From positions 1 through 64,000 of the forward strand of contig JBDRNZ010000027.1 in the NCBI GenBank assembly GCA_043810515.1: DNA of 64,000 nucleotides, given 5' to 3'. A program made the position numbers and the translations under genes. Shown here in pieces: positions 40,737-50,400 of this stretch. A model generated the notes under the pieces. It searched no databases. It was not told where the DNA came from and saw nothing but the letters and a program-made list of their open reading frames with translations. The DNA is from WJKQ01 sp043810515. Its GTDB lineage: Bacteria; Patescibacteriota; Gracilibacteria; UBA1369; LOWO2-01-FULL-3. How positions within the stretch are numbered: the first letter of the stretch is position 1; each line of letters starts with the position of its first letter.

Positions 40737-40745
40737 ATTATAGCA
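40737..40745 (-). promoter_or_regulatory. Extended -10 promoter of the SLH/M23 gene
   Basis: TGCTATAAT on the minus strand, followed by an A/C-rich leader of about 27 bases (AAACAAAAACAAACACAAA) to the ATG at 40703, with no Shine-Dalgarno sequence. Confidence 0.7.
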
Positions 40746-40770
40746 CATCTCAGGCAAAAAAACAATTCCC

Positions 40771-41181
40771 ATGCCAATAACAAAATCAGAAACGGAAACT
40801 CTGGCCTTGGCGGCTAGAATTGCCGAAAAAATCAAAAAAGGCGGACTCGTATGCCTCTTTGGCGAACTTGGGACAGGAAAAACCATATTCGCAAAAGGAA
40901 TAGCCGATTATCTCGGAATAGATAAATTTTCCATAAAAAGTCCGACATACACATACATAAGACACCATTCGGGCCGCGGCGTGAATATATACCACATAGA
41001 CCTTTACAGACTGGAAAAAATAGACGACCTCATGCTTCGTGAAATAAACGAACTGATCGAAAACAAGACAAACATAATAATTATGGAATGGGCGGACAGA
41101 ATGGGCAACGCTCTGCCAAAAAACAGAATCGACATACATCTGAAATATATTGATAAAAACACTCGTGAAATAACTTTATAA
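40771..41181 (+). CDS. tsaE: tRNA threonylcarbamoyladenosine biosynthesis ATPase TsaE
   Basis: TsaE is the ATPase of the TsaBDE complex that makes t6A37 on ANN-decoding tRNAs. Walker A 'LFGELGTGKTIFAKGIADYL' lies near residue 31, then 'KSPTYTYIRHHS', 'NIYHIDLYRL' and 'IIIMEWADRMG', all family marks. Length 136 is normal. It is divergent from the SLH/M23 gene and one base ahead of the HD-domain gene. TsaB and TsaD are not in the window. Confidence 0.93.
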   Translation: MPITKSETETLALAARIAEKIKKGGLVCLFGELGTGKTIFAKGIADYLGIDKFSIKSPTYTYIRHHSGRGVNIYHIDLYRLEKIDDLMLREINELIENKTNIIIMEWADRMGNALPKNRIDIHLKYIDKNTREITL

Positions 41182-41182
41182 A

Positions 41183-41692
41183 ATGACAGAAGACAAAATA
41201 AAAACTCTTTACGAACTTCACAGCGTTCCTGAAAACGTGACAAGGCACATGCGAAAAGTAAAAGAAGTTTGCGAGCTCCTGGCCGATGCCGCGATAAAAA
41301 ACGGGGAAAAAATCGACAAAAAAGCCCTACTTTATGCAGCCCTGCTTCATGACGTATTAAGAGTTCATGACTCCGACGAAAAAAGTCACGCAAAAGCGAT
41401 GGCGGAAGTTTTGGAAGGAATGGGCGAAAAATATCTCGCAAAGCTTGTGTCAAAGCACGAATTTTTCTCAGTAGATCGCTTAAAAACACTTGAAGAAAAA
41501 ATACTTTATTATGCCGACAAGCGTGTCGACCGCGATAAAATCGTGAGTTTGAAAAAACGTTTCACGGAAAGCAAAAAAAGAAATACTTCGTCGCGGCATT
41601 CCCCAAAAGAAATAAAGGAAATAGAAACCAAGATCTTCATGCTCGAAAAACGGCTGGCGGAAAACCTAGGAAAGACTGTTTATAGCCTCTAA
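41183..41692 (+). CDS. HD-domain hydrolase
   Basis: A 169-residue helical protein with an HD-type metal site: His in 'VTRHMRKVKEVCELLAD', the paired His-Asp in 'LYAALLHDVLRVHDSD', and a late Asp in 'EEKILYYADKRVDRDKIV'. Such proteins are phosphohydrolases on nucleotides or related molecules; the C-terminal third is a Lys/Glu-rich helix. It starts one base after the tsaE stop, so the two are co-transcribed. Its end overlaps the convergent 3D-domain gene by 27 bp. Substrate unknown. Confidence 0.8.
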   Translation: MTEDKIKTLYELHSVPENVTRHMRKVKEVCELLADAAIKNGEKIDKKALLYAALLHDVLRVHDSDEKSHAKAMAEVLEGMGEKYLAKLVSKHEFFSVDRLKTLEEKILYYADKRVDRDKIVSLKKRFTESKKRNTSSRHSPKEIKEIETKIFMLEKRLAENLGKTVYSL

Positions 41693-42925
41693 AGTTGAAG
41701 GTCCGACACGTCCGGCGCCTATATCGTCCGGACTAGAGATTATTTTATTTTCCAGTTGAAATTTTAAAACTGCGTCTTCCGTTGCCGGCCCGTAATAATC
41801 GGTTATAAAAAGACCTTTAAAATATCCCTGCTTCTTCAGAAATTTCTGTAACGCTTCCACCTCAGCGCCTGTCATTCCAAAATCGAGTTCGCTGGCAAGT
41901 TGAACATAAATTTTCTCAGCCGACTGCGGATTTGCAATCTCTAAATTTTCCGCAGTAGTCATCGCTATACGTGTTTTTGTATAATTTCTCGAGGAAATGA
42001 TTTCATTCATCGTATCCCTGGTTTTCGGTCCGAACACACCGGCTCCGGCTGAATTTTTATCACCGACCAGAAATCGTGACTGCTGGAATTTAAAAACGGC
42101 ATGCTCCGTAACCTCGTCATAGACACCATTTACAGGACCTTTGTAGAAATTTAAAGAAGCGAGCTCGTTTTGCAATTCCAAAACACCATCCCCGCTGTCT
42201 CCCAATTTTAAATCGGAGTCCAGACGATCTGAAACATCAACGACGACTCGTTGTGTAGGCTCTGGCGCAGAGACAGGTGCTAGTTCCGCTACTTCCGCTA
42301 CTAAAACTTCAGCCGTCTCAACTACAGGTTTTGTCATAATTTCGGTATTGGCGAAAGCCACGCACGCATTGGGAACAGCCTCAGATGGCGAATATCCAAC
42401 AAGACTAACGTTTTCAGCTATTCCGCCATCAATTCCATACACGGTAACTTCAACTTTGCGTTTTCCCCAATTTAAAGCTCTTTTTAGCCCGGTGTCTCCA
42501 TAGCCCATCCAGATGTCAAGACGGTCAAAAAGTCCATCAGTTCCGTTCGAGGAAACAATGGCACCTCCGCGATCATGCACGGCCACTGTTCCAATTCCTG
42601 GAATATACATTTTTGTTCCAAAAGGATAATCCTTGGGGGCAGCCACCATTCCGGGATAAACAGGAGTGCCGTCAGCACTGTTTACACCACTTCCGTTCAA
42701 ACGAATGTCGCCCTCATAACTTCCGGTGACGTATCGTTCCTGGCACGGAAGAGGGGAGTAATATGCTGAAATCGTAAATGTCTTGGAATAAGGATAAAGC
42801 TCATTTAGAGCATCAGCCCCTGCCAGATCTCCGTGCGAAGCCGCATATGGAGCAATCGAAACAATACACATAAAAGCCATAACCAGATCGCAAAACAGTC
42901 TCTTTGTAATTTTTGAAAATTTCAT
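41666..42925 (-). CDS. Secreted 3D-domain protein with two peptidoglycan-binding domains
   Basis: A signal peptide of about 30 residues is followed by a 3D double-psi barrel (about residues 47-165: 'FTISAYYSPLPCQERY', 'YPFGTKMYIPGIGTV', 'VHDRGGAIVSSNGTDG', 'DRLDIWMGYG'), the fold of MltA and Rpf-linked wall enzymes with its Asp residues intact. After a Val/Ala/Pro-rich linker come two PG_binding_1 repeats ('LGDSGDGVLELQNELASLNF' and 'FGMTGAEVEALQKFLKKQGY'). It is probably a lytic wall enzyme. Its promoter directly follows the ATPase terminator, and its leader is A-rich without a Shine-Dalgarno sequence. Confidence 0.85.
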   Translation of the reverse strand: MKFSKITKRLFCDLVMAFMCIVSIAPYAASHGDLAGADALNELYPYSKTFTISAYYSPLPCQERYVTGSYEGDIRLNGSGVNSADGTPVYPGMVAAPKDYPFGTKMYIPGIGTVAVHDRGGAIVSSNGTDGLFDRLDIWMGYGDTGLKRALNWGKRKVEVTVYGIDGGIAENVSLVGYSPSEAVPNACVAFANTEIMTKPVVETAEVLVAEVAELAPVSAPEPTQRVVVDVSDRLDSDLKLGDSGDGVLELQNELASLNFYKGPVNGVYDEVTEHAVFKFQQSRFLVGDKNSAGAGVFGPKTRDTMNEIISSRNYTKTRIAMTTAENLEIANPQSAEKIYVQLASELDFGMTGAEVEALQKFLKKQGYFKGLFITDYYGPATEDAVLKFQLENKIISSPDDIGAGRVGPSTLEAINSLS

Positions 42926-42965
42926 TTTATTTTTGTTTTTATTTTTGAATTTTTTTAATCCTGTA

Positions 42966-42974
42966 ATTATACCA
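42966..42974 (-). promoter_or_regulatory. Extended -10 promoter of the 3D-domain gene
   Basis: TGGTATAAT on the minus strand, right after the preceding gene's terminator. The leader of about 35 bases is A-rich ('AATAAAAACAAAAATAAA') with no Shine-Dalgarno sequence. Confidence 0.7.
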
Positions 42975-42975
42975 C

Positions 42976-43006
42976 AAAAAACCTTCCCCGGCCGACAAGA
43001 AGGGTT
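42976..43006 (-). terminator. Intrinsic terminator after the ATPase gene
   Basis: On the minus strand AACC(C)TTC pairs with GAAGGTT around a GC-rich loop and is followed by a run of six T. It lies about 50 bases after the stop at 43055 and just before the next promoter. Confidence 0.6.
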
Positions 43007-43054
43007 GCAAAAGGTATAAAAAGGTTTTTTAATATAAGTAGCGAAAAAACGGTA

Positions 43055-45532
43055 TTAAATCGCCCCTATTCTCCTCAAAATTTCTCTTTCCACGAAGTCG
43101 CGGTCTCTACCGTACTTGAGCCGTGAAAGTTGTTTAAAGGCTTCTGCCGCTTCCTTATCACCTTCCTCAAGATAAGGATTTATGGGAATAATACTAAAAG
43201 GTCTGCTTGGCTCGGTATCAATAGAAAGCTTCATGCATGCCTTGTATTTGTCGATATTCACAAGGTCCTGTTCGCTGAATACCGGCGCCATTTCCTTCGC
43301 CATGTGCTCGGCATCCTGCGCTCCTATTTTGTAACACATCATGGTTCCTATATTTCCGAAAACGGCATCTTTTAAGTTTGCTTTGGCTTTCGCCTTCGTG
43401 CCTCCGCCTTCCTCAAGCTGGGCAAGATACTGATGGGCGATATTTAATCCCAGACGGTACTTTCTGGCCTCGGAAAGTATTGATTCGATACTTTCGGTAA
43501 CATAATTCTGAAACTCGTCGATATACAGGAAGAAATCGCTACGCTGGTCTTTTGGAACCTTTTGTCGTTTCAATGCGGCCATCTGTATTTTTTGAACGAT
43601 AATAAGTCCCAACAGCTTTGAGTTCACCTCACCGACAGTTCCTTTGGAAAGATTCATGAGCAAAATCTTTTTTTCCTGCATGACCTTTGAAAAATCAAAA
43701 GCGGATTTGGCCTGACCGATAATATTTCTCATCATGGTATTCGTGACAAACTGGCCGAATTTAGCGGCAAAATACGGAATCATCTCCTGTTTCTCCCTCG
43801 CGCCGGTCTTCGCCATCTGGTGATCCCAGAAAGAAGCAACGATCGGGTTTGTTACATGCTGTCTTTTCAGTTTCGCAAAATCATCATCCGTAAAAAGACG
43901 AACGATATCAGTCATAGCGCCGCCGGCCGGATCGGACATAAGAGTAAGACAGCCGTTTCTAAAATAATCCTGAATTCGCGGACCAAAAACTTCCTCATCA
44001 AAAAGCTTGATCATGATATTCATAGCGTCAAGCGCAACAAGCTCCTTCTCCTCCCATGTGTCGCCTTCAAGCAGATTGAGGCCCAGAGGGCGCTCCATAT
44101 CGGAAGGATCGAAATAAATCACGTCATCCGCACGTTCTCTTGGAATAAAAGGCAGAATATCATCAATCAGCGAACCGTGAGGATCTATAACGCAAACACC
44201 GTCACCGTTTTTAAAATCCTGACGGATCATCGCCTGAAGTATTGAGGATTTACCGGTTCCGGTCTGACCGATAACATAAAAATGTCTGAAACGGTCTTCG
44301 CGCTTGAGCCGGATTTCCTTCTTTTCGCCGCGGTAAATATTATGACCGAGAAGTATTCCTTCCTCGGGAATATTTGGCGGAGCAGGCGCGATTTTAAACT
44401 TCTGCCACGCGATTGATGGATATTTGTTAAATCGTATATTTGGAATATGGAATATGCTCGCAAGCTCTTCGGATGATAAAATCATTTTTTTGCCTCTTGT
44501 TCGCTGGGTGATGCTCCTTCTAAAGTTTCTGAATATAAAATTAGTCACAAGCCGCTTGTCGCGGTGCCAGCTTGTATAATCAAGAGTATTTCCGTTTGAT
44601 GCTGAATAAGGCGTAAATGCGCTTCGCATCGTAACGAGATTCACCATAGCTTCCTGTTTTGTTTTCGCGGAGGAAACAAGTCTTATTATTGTTTCAAAAC
44701 CGGATTTAGAGTTTTTTTCCTCCATAGCCTTAACTTCTTCGTCGGTAAGAGGGGTCGTTTTTTCAGCTGTTTCACTCTGCGGTTTGGCATTTTCACCGTG
44801 CCACATCAGATCAAACAAGGACGAAAACCAGCTTATTGGATTGTACCACGCAAATCCGGAGCCTTTTTTGCCCTGGAACACGCGGCTCGCTTCACGTCTT
44901 CCATGTTTTTGCCAGCCGTCTTTTTGTGGACGAATCATAATCTGCACAGCCGCTCCTTCATCTTTTGAGATTTTCGATAACGAATTGATAATGCCATTTA
45001 TCGGATCAGCATTCATTCTGCTGAATGTTTTTATAGGAAACCAGTGTTTCTTTGTGGAAACGATATAGGCGGAAGCGACATTACCGTTCGGCTGAAAAAT
45101 ATTATAATCCTCAACCTGTTCAACATAAGAATCCGGATAAAAAGAGGTAAGCTGTTTCTCGATAATCGATAAAAGCTTTCTCGGGCACACGATAAAAAAA
45201 TGCACCTGCGCGTCTATAACGGCATATTCAAACGACAAAAAATCCTGCGCCGTAAAAATTTTGTACCATTCACGCGTATAAATACTATGAAGTGAATCAT
45301 AAAACTGCGTCATAATTCCGCCGCACATTTCCTTAAAATCCTTTGCCTGCGAATATTGTTCACCTTCAACCTCCCTGTCTTCCTTCGACTCTTTTTTTGG
45401 AATTCTTACATCCAGAAAAACCATATTAAAACTTCGCTCCAGATTCATTCTGTAGCGCACATATCTTAGAATGAAATATGTGGCAGCAACTGAACCGATA
45501 ATTATCAATAAAACAACAAACCAAGTATTCAT
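43055..45532 (-). CDS. VirD4/TraD-like type IV secretion-type ATPase, copy 1
   Basis: An N-terminal membrane helix (residues about 3-24) precedes a long region conserved with the copy at 62596 ('HWFPIKTFSRMNADPINGII', 'EGILLGHNIYRGEKKEIRL'). The FtsK/HerA-like ATPase domain has Walker A 'VIGQTGTGKSSILQAMI', 'GVCVIDPHGSLIDDILPFIP' and Walker B 'DFFLYIDEFQNYVTESIESI'. This layout matches the coupling-ATPase-like proteins widespread in Patescibacteria, thought to drive a pilus- or T4SS-like system. I start at ATG 45532, not the TTG at 45535. A TGCTAGAAT promoter precedes it. No other secretion gene is adjacent, so cargo and partners are unknown. Confidence 0.85.
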   Translation of the reverse strand: MNTWFVVLLIIIGSVAATYFILRYVRYRMNLERSFNMVFLDVRIPKKESKEDREVEGEQYSQAKDFKEMCGGIMTQFYDSLHSIYTREWYKIFTAQDFLSFEYAVIDAQVHFFIVCPRKLLSIIEKQLTSFYPDSYVEQVEDYNIFQPNGNVASAYIVSTKKHWFPIKTFSRMNADPINGIINSLSKISKDEGAAVQIMIRPQKDGWQKHGRREASRVFQGKKGSGFAWYNPISWFSSLFDLMWHGENAKPQSETAEKTTPLTDEEVKAMEEKNSKSGFETIIRLVSSAKTKQEAMVNLVTMRSAFTPYSASNGNTLDYTSWHRDKRLVTNFIFRNFRRSITQRTRGKKMILSSEELASIFHIPNIRFNKYPSIAWQKFKIAPAPPNIPEEGILLGHNIYRGEKKEIRLKREDRFRHFYVIGQTGTGKSSILQAMIRQDFKNGDGVCVIDPHGSLIDDILPFIPRERADDVIYFDPSDMERPLGLNLLEGDTWEEKELVALDAMNIMIKLFDEEVFGPRIQDYFRNGCLTLMSDPAGGAMTDIVRLFTDDDFAKLKRQHVTNPIVASFWDHQMAKTGAREKQEMIPYFAAKFGQFVTNTMMRNIIGQAKSAFDFSKVMQEKKILLMNLSKGTVGEVNSKLLGLIIVQKIQMAALKRQKVPKDQRSDFFLYIDEFQNYVTESIESILSEARKYRLGLNIAHQYLAQLEEGGGTKAKAKANLKDAVFGNIGTMMCYKIGAQDAEHMAKEMAPVFSEQDLVNIDKYKACMKLSIDTEPSRPFSIIPINPYLEEGDKEAAEAFKQLSRLKYGRDRDFVEREILRRIGAI

Positions 45533-45557
45533 CAAAAATCTTTAATTAAGTCTTAAT

Positions 45558-45566
45558 ATTCTAGCA
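45558..45566 (-). promoter_or_regulatory. Extended -10 promoter of ATPase copy 1
   Basis: TGCTAGAAT on the minus strand, 25 bases before the ATG at 45532. The leader has no Shine-Dalgarno sequence. Confidence 0.55.
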
Positions 45567-45607
45567 TAAAATCCATTCTATGACAATCAGCCGCCGTCCC
45601 TGCCAGT

Positions 45608-47374
45608 CTACTGATCACGCTCAATAACTTTTATATGAAGCTCCTCAATCTGTTTGTCTGGCATTTTTGAAGGAGCGCCAAGCATAAGATCTTTTGCTTT
45701 TTGATCTTTAGGAAAAGCAATAACCTCGCGGATATTAGGCTCTCCTGCGAAAATCATTACGAGTCGATCCAGCCCCCAGGCTATTCCGCCATGAGGGGGA
45801 GCACCGTATTTAAAAGCAGTGAGCATGTGACCAAATCTCCTTTCCGCGTCCTCATCAGAAACTTTCAAAATATCAAAAACCTTTTTCTGCACTTTCTCGT
45901 CATGAATACGTATAGAGCCGCCGCCGACCTCCACACCATTCAAAACGACATCATAAGCCTTCGCGAGCGCCGTTTCAGGACTGCTACCGAGCTGTTCCGG
46001 ATCCACAGGTGCCGTAAAAGGATGATGCACCGCGTCAAGCCGGCCTTCCTCCTCATTATATTCAAACATCGGAAACTCGGTAATCCAGCAGAAGGAAAAA
46101 AGATTTTCATCTATCATGTCGAGTTTTTTTGCAACGGCGATTCTCACACGACCAAGCGATTCACAGGCGATTTTAAATTTGTCGGCTGAAAAGAAAACAA
46201 TGTCTCCGTCTTTAGCCTGACACCTTTCAACAATCTCATCCAGTTCCTCTTTTTTGAAAAATTTCACGATGGGGGATTTAAGCTCGCCATTTTCAAGAAC
46301 AATATAGCTCAAGCCTTTCGCGCCATAAATCTTTGCGATTTCCGTAAATTCATCAATCTCCTTTCTTGTGAATTTCCCGCCGCCCACGACACGTAGAGCT
46401 TTTACAATTCCGCCGTCCGAAACCGCGTTTTTGAAAATAGAAAAATCACACTCGCTCGCAATATCCGTAATGTCACTCAGAGGCAGGTCGTAGCGCAGAT
46501 CCGGACTGTCGACTCCATAAAGATTCAAGGCCTCATGATATGTTAGAACCGGAAAAGGTTTCTTTTGAATTTTTTTGTCTTTCGCGAATTTTTCACAAAG
46601 CTCTATAAGCAGACCTTCGTTGATTTTCATGATATCTTTTTCTTCAACAAAAGATAATTCCATATCAAGCTGTGTAAATTCAGGCTGTCTATCACCCCGC
46701 TGATCCTCATCGCGAAAACATCTCGCAATTTGAAAATACTTATCAAAACCTGCAATCATGAGAAGCTGCTTAAGCTGCTGCGGAGACTGCGGCAATACGT
46801 AAAAATTCCCCGGATAAAGCCTTGAAGGTACAAGATACTCGCGACTTCCCTCGGGAGTCCCCTTGATAAGAATCGGCGTTTCGATTTCAAGAAAATCTTC
46901 CCCGTTCATAAAATCGCGGATATGTTTTATGACATTATGCCTTAGCACGATGTTGTTTTTGAGATGCTCTCTCCTTAAATCCAGATAGCGGTAGGTAAGC
47001 CTGTATTCCTCACCGACTTCTTTTTCCTGATCAATTTCGAATGGGGGAGTAAGAGACGGATTCAATATTTCAGCTTCAGACACCAAAACCTCAATCTCGC
47101 CTGTAGTAAGATCCTTATTGGCGTTATTGCCCGGACGCAGCCGCACTTTCCCCTTTATTTTTATAACAAATTCGCTGCGCACGCTTTCCATAATGTCATG
47201 AGCGTCTTTCTGATTTATCGGATCCGAAACAATCTGAGTAAGTCCGTAACGGTCTCGCAGATCTATAAAAATAACACCGCCATGATCGCGTCGTCGATGT
47301 ACCCAGCCGGACAGCACAACCTCCTCTCCGTCATTCTTTCCGCCAAGTTCATTGCAGGTATGGGTTCTGTACAT
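45608..47374 (-). CDS. aspS: Aspartyl-tRNA synthetase, bacterial type
   Basis: Class II synthetase charging tRNA-Asp. N-terminal OB fold ('LSGWVHRRRDHGGVIFIDLR'), motif 2 'QIARCFRDEDQRGDRQPEFT', the bacterial GAD insertion in the middle, and motif 3 'GGIAWGLDRLVMIFAGEPNI' near the C-terminus. At 588 residues it has the full bacterial length. It lies 42 bases after dnaE and upstream of ATPase copy 1. Whether it also serves tRNA-Asn cannot be told from sequence. Confidence 0.96.
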   Translation of the reverse strand: MYRTHTCNELGGKNDGEEVVLSGWVHRRRDHGGVIFIDLRDRYGLTQIVSDPINQKDAHDIMESVRSEFVIKIKGKVRLRPGNNANKDLTTGEIEVLVSEAEILNPSLTPPFEIDQEKEVGEEYRLTYRYLDLRREHLKNNIVLRHNVIKHIRDFMNGEDFLEIETPILIKGTPEGSREYLVPSRLYPGNFYVLPQSPQQLKQLLMIAGFDKYFQIARCFRDEDQRGDRQPEFTQLDMELSFVEEKDIMKINEGLLIELCEKFAKDKKIQKKPFPVLTYHEALNLYGVDSPDLRYDLPLSDITDIASECDFSIFKNAVSDGGIVKALRVVGGGKFTRKEIDEFTEIAKIYGAKGLSYIVLENGELKSPIVKFFKKEELDEIVERCQAKDGDIVFFSADKFKIACESLGRVRIAVAKKLDMIDENLFSFCWITEFPMFEYNEEEGRLDAVHHPFTAPVDPEQLGSSPETALAKAYDVVLNGVEVGGGSIRIHDEKVQKKVFDILKVSDEDAERRFGHMLTAFKYGAPPHGGIAWGLDRLVMIFAGEPNIREVIAFPKDQKAKDLMLGAPSKMPDKQIEELHIKVIERDQ

Positions 47375-47417
47375 AAATTTATAATTTTAGAGTTTACAGA
47401 TGGATATTAGTAGAGAA

Positions 47418-50400
47418 TCAGTCCTTTTTCAACACATGTCCCATTAGTGAATGGAGTTCCTCTTTAAGTTTATCGGTAAGATTGACGCCAAAAGGCAGTT
47501 TTATTTTCTTCTCGGCAAAAGGTAGAAAGATCTCAACCGGAGTCCTGCCCTTGTTTTTGCTTAATAATAATTTTACAGATTCCATTAATGCGGCATTTGC
47601 GTCTTTTGGAATTTTTATAAGAAAAGTTTTTGAATCGGATTTCTGCAAATCCGAATCCCCAAGATCAAAATCCTCAATATTGGCTTTTGCCGACTCATCC
47701 AAAAGTTCCTTTTCCGCGAGAATATCATTCAGATCCTGTACCACGAGAGTGTCTTTTTCGCCGGGATTGTACAATTTTAAGCTTTTTGCATTCTCAATTA
47801 TGGTTTCGATCGACAAAACCTTTACCGAGTCTACTATAAGCTGATATTGGCCACGCCTAAAATCAAGTTTTCCGTCAATACAGACAAGATTGTCTTCGGC
47901 CAGAGAATTGCCGTACTGGTTAAAAATTTTAGGAAATATTACAGCGTTCATGCGCGCAGTCGGATCCTCAACGACAAAAGTGACCATATATGCACCGGAT
48001 TTCGTTAAAATCTTCTTCAGACTCGAAATAATCCCACAGATTTTAAGCCTTTTTCCCGTGTGATTGACTGTCAATTCGCCGATAAGATGCGCCTTTTTTT
48101 TGAAATATTTTTTTAGTCCCTGAAGAGGATGTCCGGAAACATACATTCCCAAAAATTCCTTTTCCATCTTAAGCTTTTGCATCTCGGTTGCTTTTGGAGT
48201 ATCTCGCAGAATAAGCGAGTCATTTTCAATATCCGATTCATCCATCATTCCAAAAATAGTAGCCTGACCGTCCATGGAAACCGCCTGTGAAAGTTTCGCA
48301 AATTTTATTATTTCATCGTAATTTTCGGAAATTGCGTTTCTGTCTCCAAATTCATCAAGTGCGCCACCTAAGGCCAAAGCCTGAATGATTTTTTTATTTA
48401 ACAGCCTGACCGGAACAAGATGAGAAAACTCTTCGAGTGATTTAAATCTTCCATGTTTAGAGCGTATATCAACAATTTCTTTAACAGGGCCTTCTCCAAT
48501 CCCCTTTATGGCAAGAAGCCCAAAACGGACCTTATTGTCGTCAACAACCGTAAAATTCTCCGAAGATTCATTGATGGATGGCGGAAGAACATTAATCCCC
48601 ATCTCACTACACTCCTTCATCTCGAGAACCAGACGGTCTGTGTTATTGGCATCGCTTCGGAGCAGAGCCGTCATAAACTCAACAGGATAATGAGTTTTTA
48701 GATAAGCGGTCTGATAGGCGATAAGTCCATAGCAGACGGCATGTGCTTTGTTGAAACCATACCCCGCAAAAGGTTCAATAACTTTTTCAAAAACTTCATT
48801 GGCAAAAGTTTCATCGTGCCCGTTTTCTACGGCCCCTTTTATAAATTTTTCCCGCTGCTCGGAAAGAAGCGAGCCTATTTTTTTACCCACGGCTTTTCTG
48901 AGCATATCGGCCTCGCCAAGACTAAAACCCGCAAAATCTCTCGCAATCTGCAAAATCTGTTCCTGATAAACCGCAACGCCGTAAGTGGATTCCAGTATCG
49001 GCTTGAATGATTTGTGAAGATATTTGATTTTCTCGGGATGATGTTTTCCCTGGATATAATTTGGAATCCATTCCATCGGACCCGGCCGGTACAAGGCGCT
49101 CATCGCAACTATATCTTCAAACCTGGTTGGCTTAAGATCTTTTAGATAACGTCTCATTCCGCCGGACTCCAGCTGAAAAACACCGGTTGTATCAGCCTTT
49201 TTTAGAAGCTCAAAGGTGGATTCATCATCAAGAGGAATACTGCTTATATCAACGGTAACGTCCTTCATCTCATGCAGAATTCCACAGGTTTCCTCTATAA
49301 CGGTCAGATTTTTAAGTCCCAAAAAATCCATTTTCAAAAGTCCCAAATCCTCAAGCGGTTTCGCGGAATACTGTGTGACTATCTCACCGCGTCCGCCGGC
49401 ACCGTACTGGAGAGCCGTATATTCCGTAAGATCTTTTTCAGAAATCACAACTGCACATGCGTGGGTCCCTGCATGCCTAACCGTTCCTTCAAGCCTCATT
49501 GCATAATCCAGCAAAGCTTTCGCCCGCGGATCATTTTGGTAAGAGTGGCGCAGATCAGGATCGTCAACAATTGAAACTTTTAGAGGGACGTGTTTTCCCA
49601 AAACAGGGGGCGGAACAGTCTTCGCAAGAGCGTCAACTTCCTGATAAGGATATCCGAGTGCTCTGCCGACATCCCGGACCACCGCTCTCGGAGCCATCGT
49701 TCCGAAAGTTATAATTTGCGCAACATTGCCCTGTCCGTATTTTTCAATGACATATGCCAAAATTTCATCACGGCGTTTATCTGCAAAATCAATATCGATA
49801 TCAGGCATGCTTACACGTTCCGGATTTAAAAAACGTTCAAAGAAAAGGCCGTGCTCAATCGGATCAAGATCAGTGATATTCAAAGACCATGCGAGAATAG
49901 ATCCGGCCGCGGACCCGCGGCCGGGTCCTACAACAATATCTTTTTCTTTTGCATATCTGACAACGTCATAGACAATCAAAAAATAAGTATCAAACCCCAT
50001 TTTGTTCACCGTTTTAAGCTCATACTCAAGCCTTTCATTATATTCAGTCGGAATTTTTTTGCCTTCAAACCTCGTTTTCAATCCCTCTTCACACAATTGC
50101 CGGAGATAAACGTCCGGTTTTTCGTTTTGTGGAGTTTTAAAAGAGGGGATCAGGTTGTTTCCAAATTCAAAATCGACGTTGCACATTTCCGCGACTTTTA
50201 AAGTGTTTTCAATCGCGCCCGGAAAATTCTTAAAAGCAGCCTTAATGTCTTCAGAATCCCTGATTGAAAAATCCCCGACATACCTCATTCTGTCCTCCAT
50301 ACCGACAGTTGATTGCGTCTGAATGCATAAAAGTATGTCATGTACTTCACTATCCTCCGGTCTCGGATAATGAGTGTCATTCGTGGCAACAATATCAATG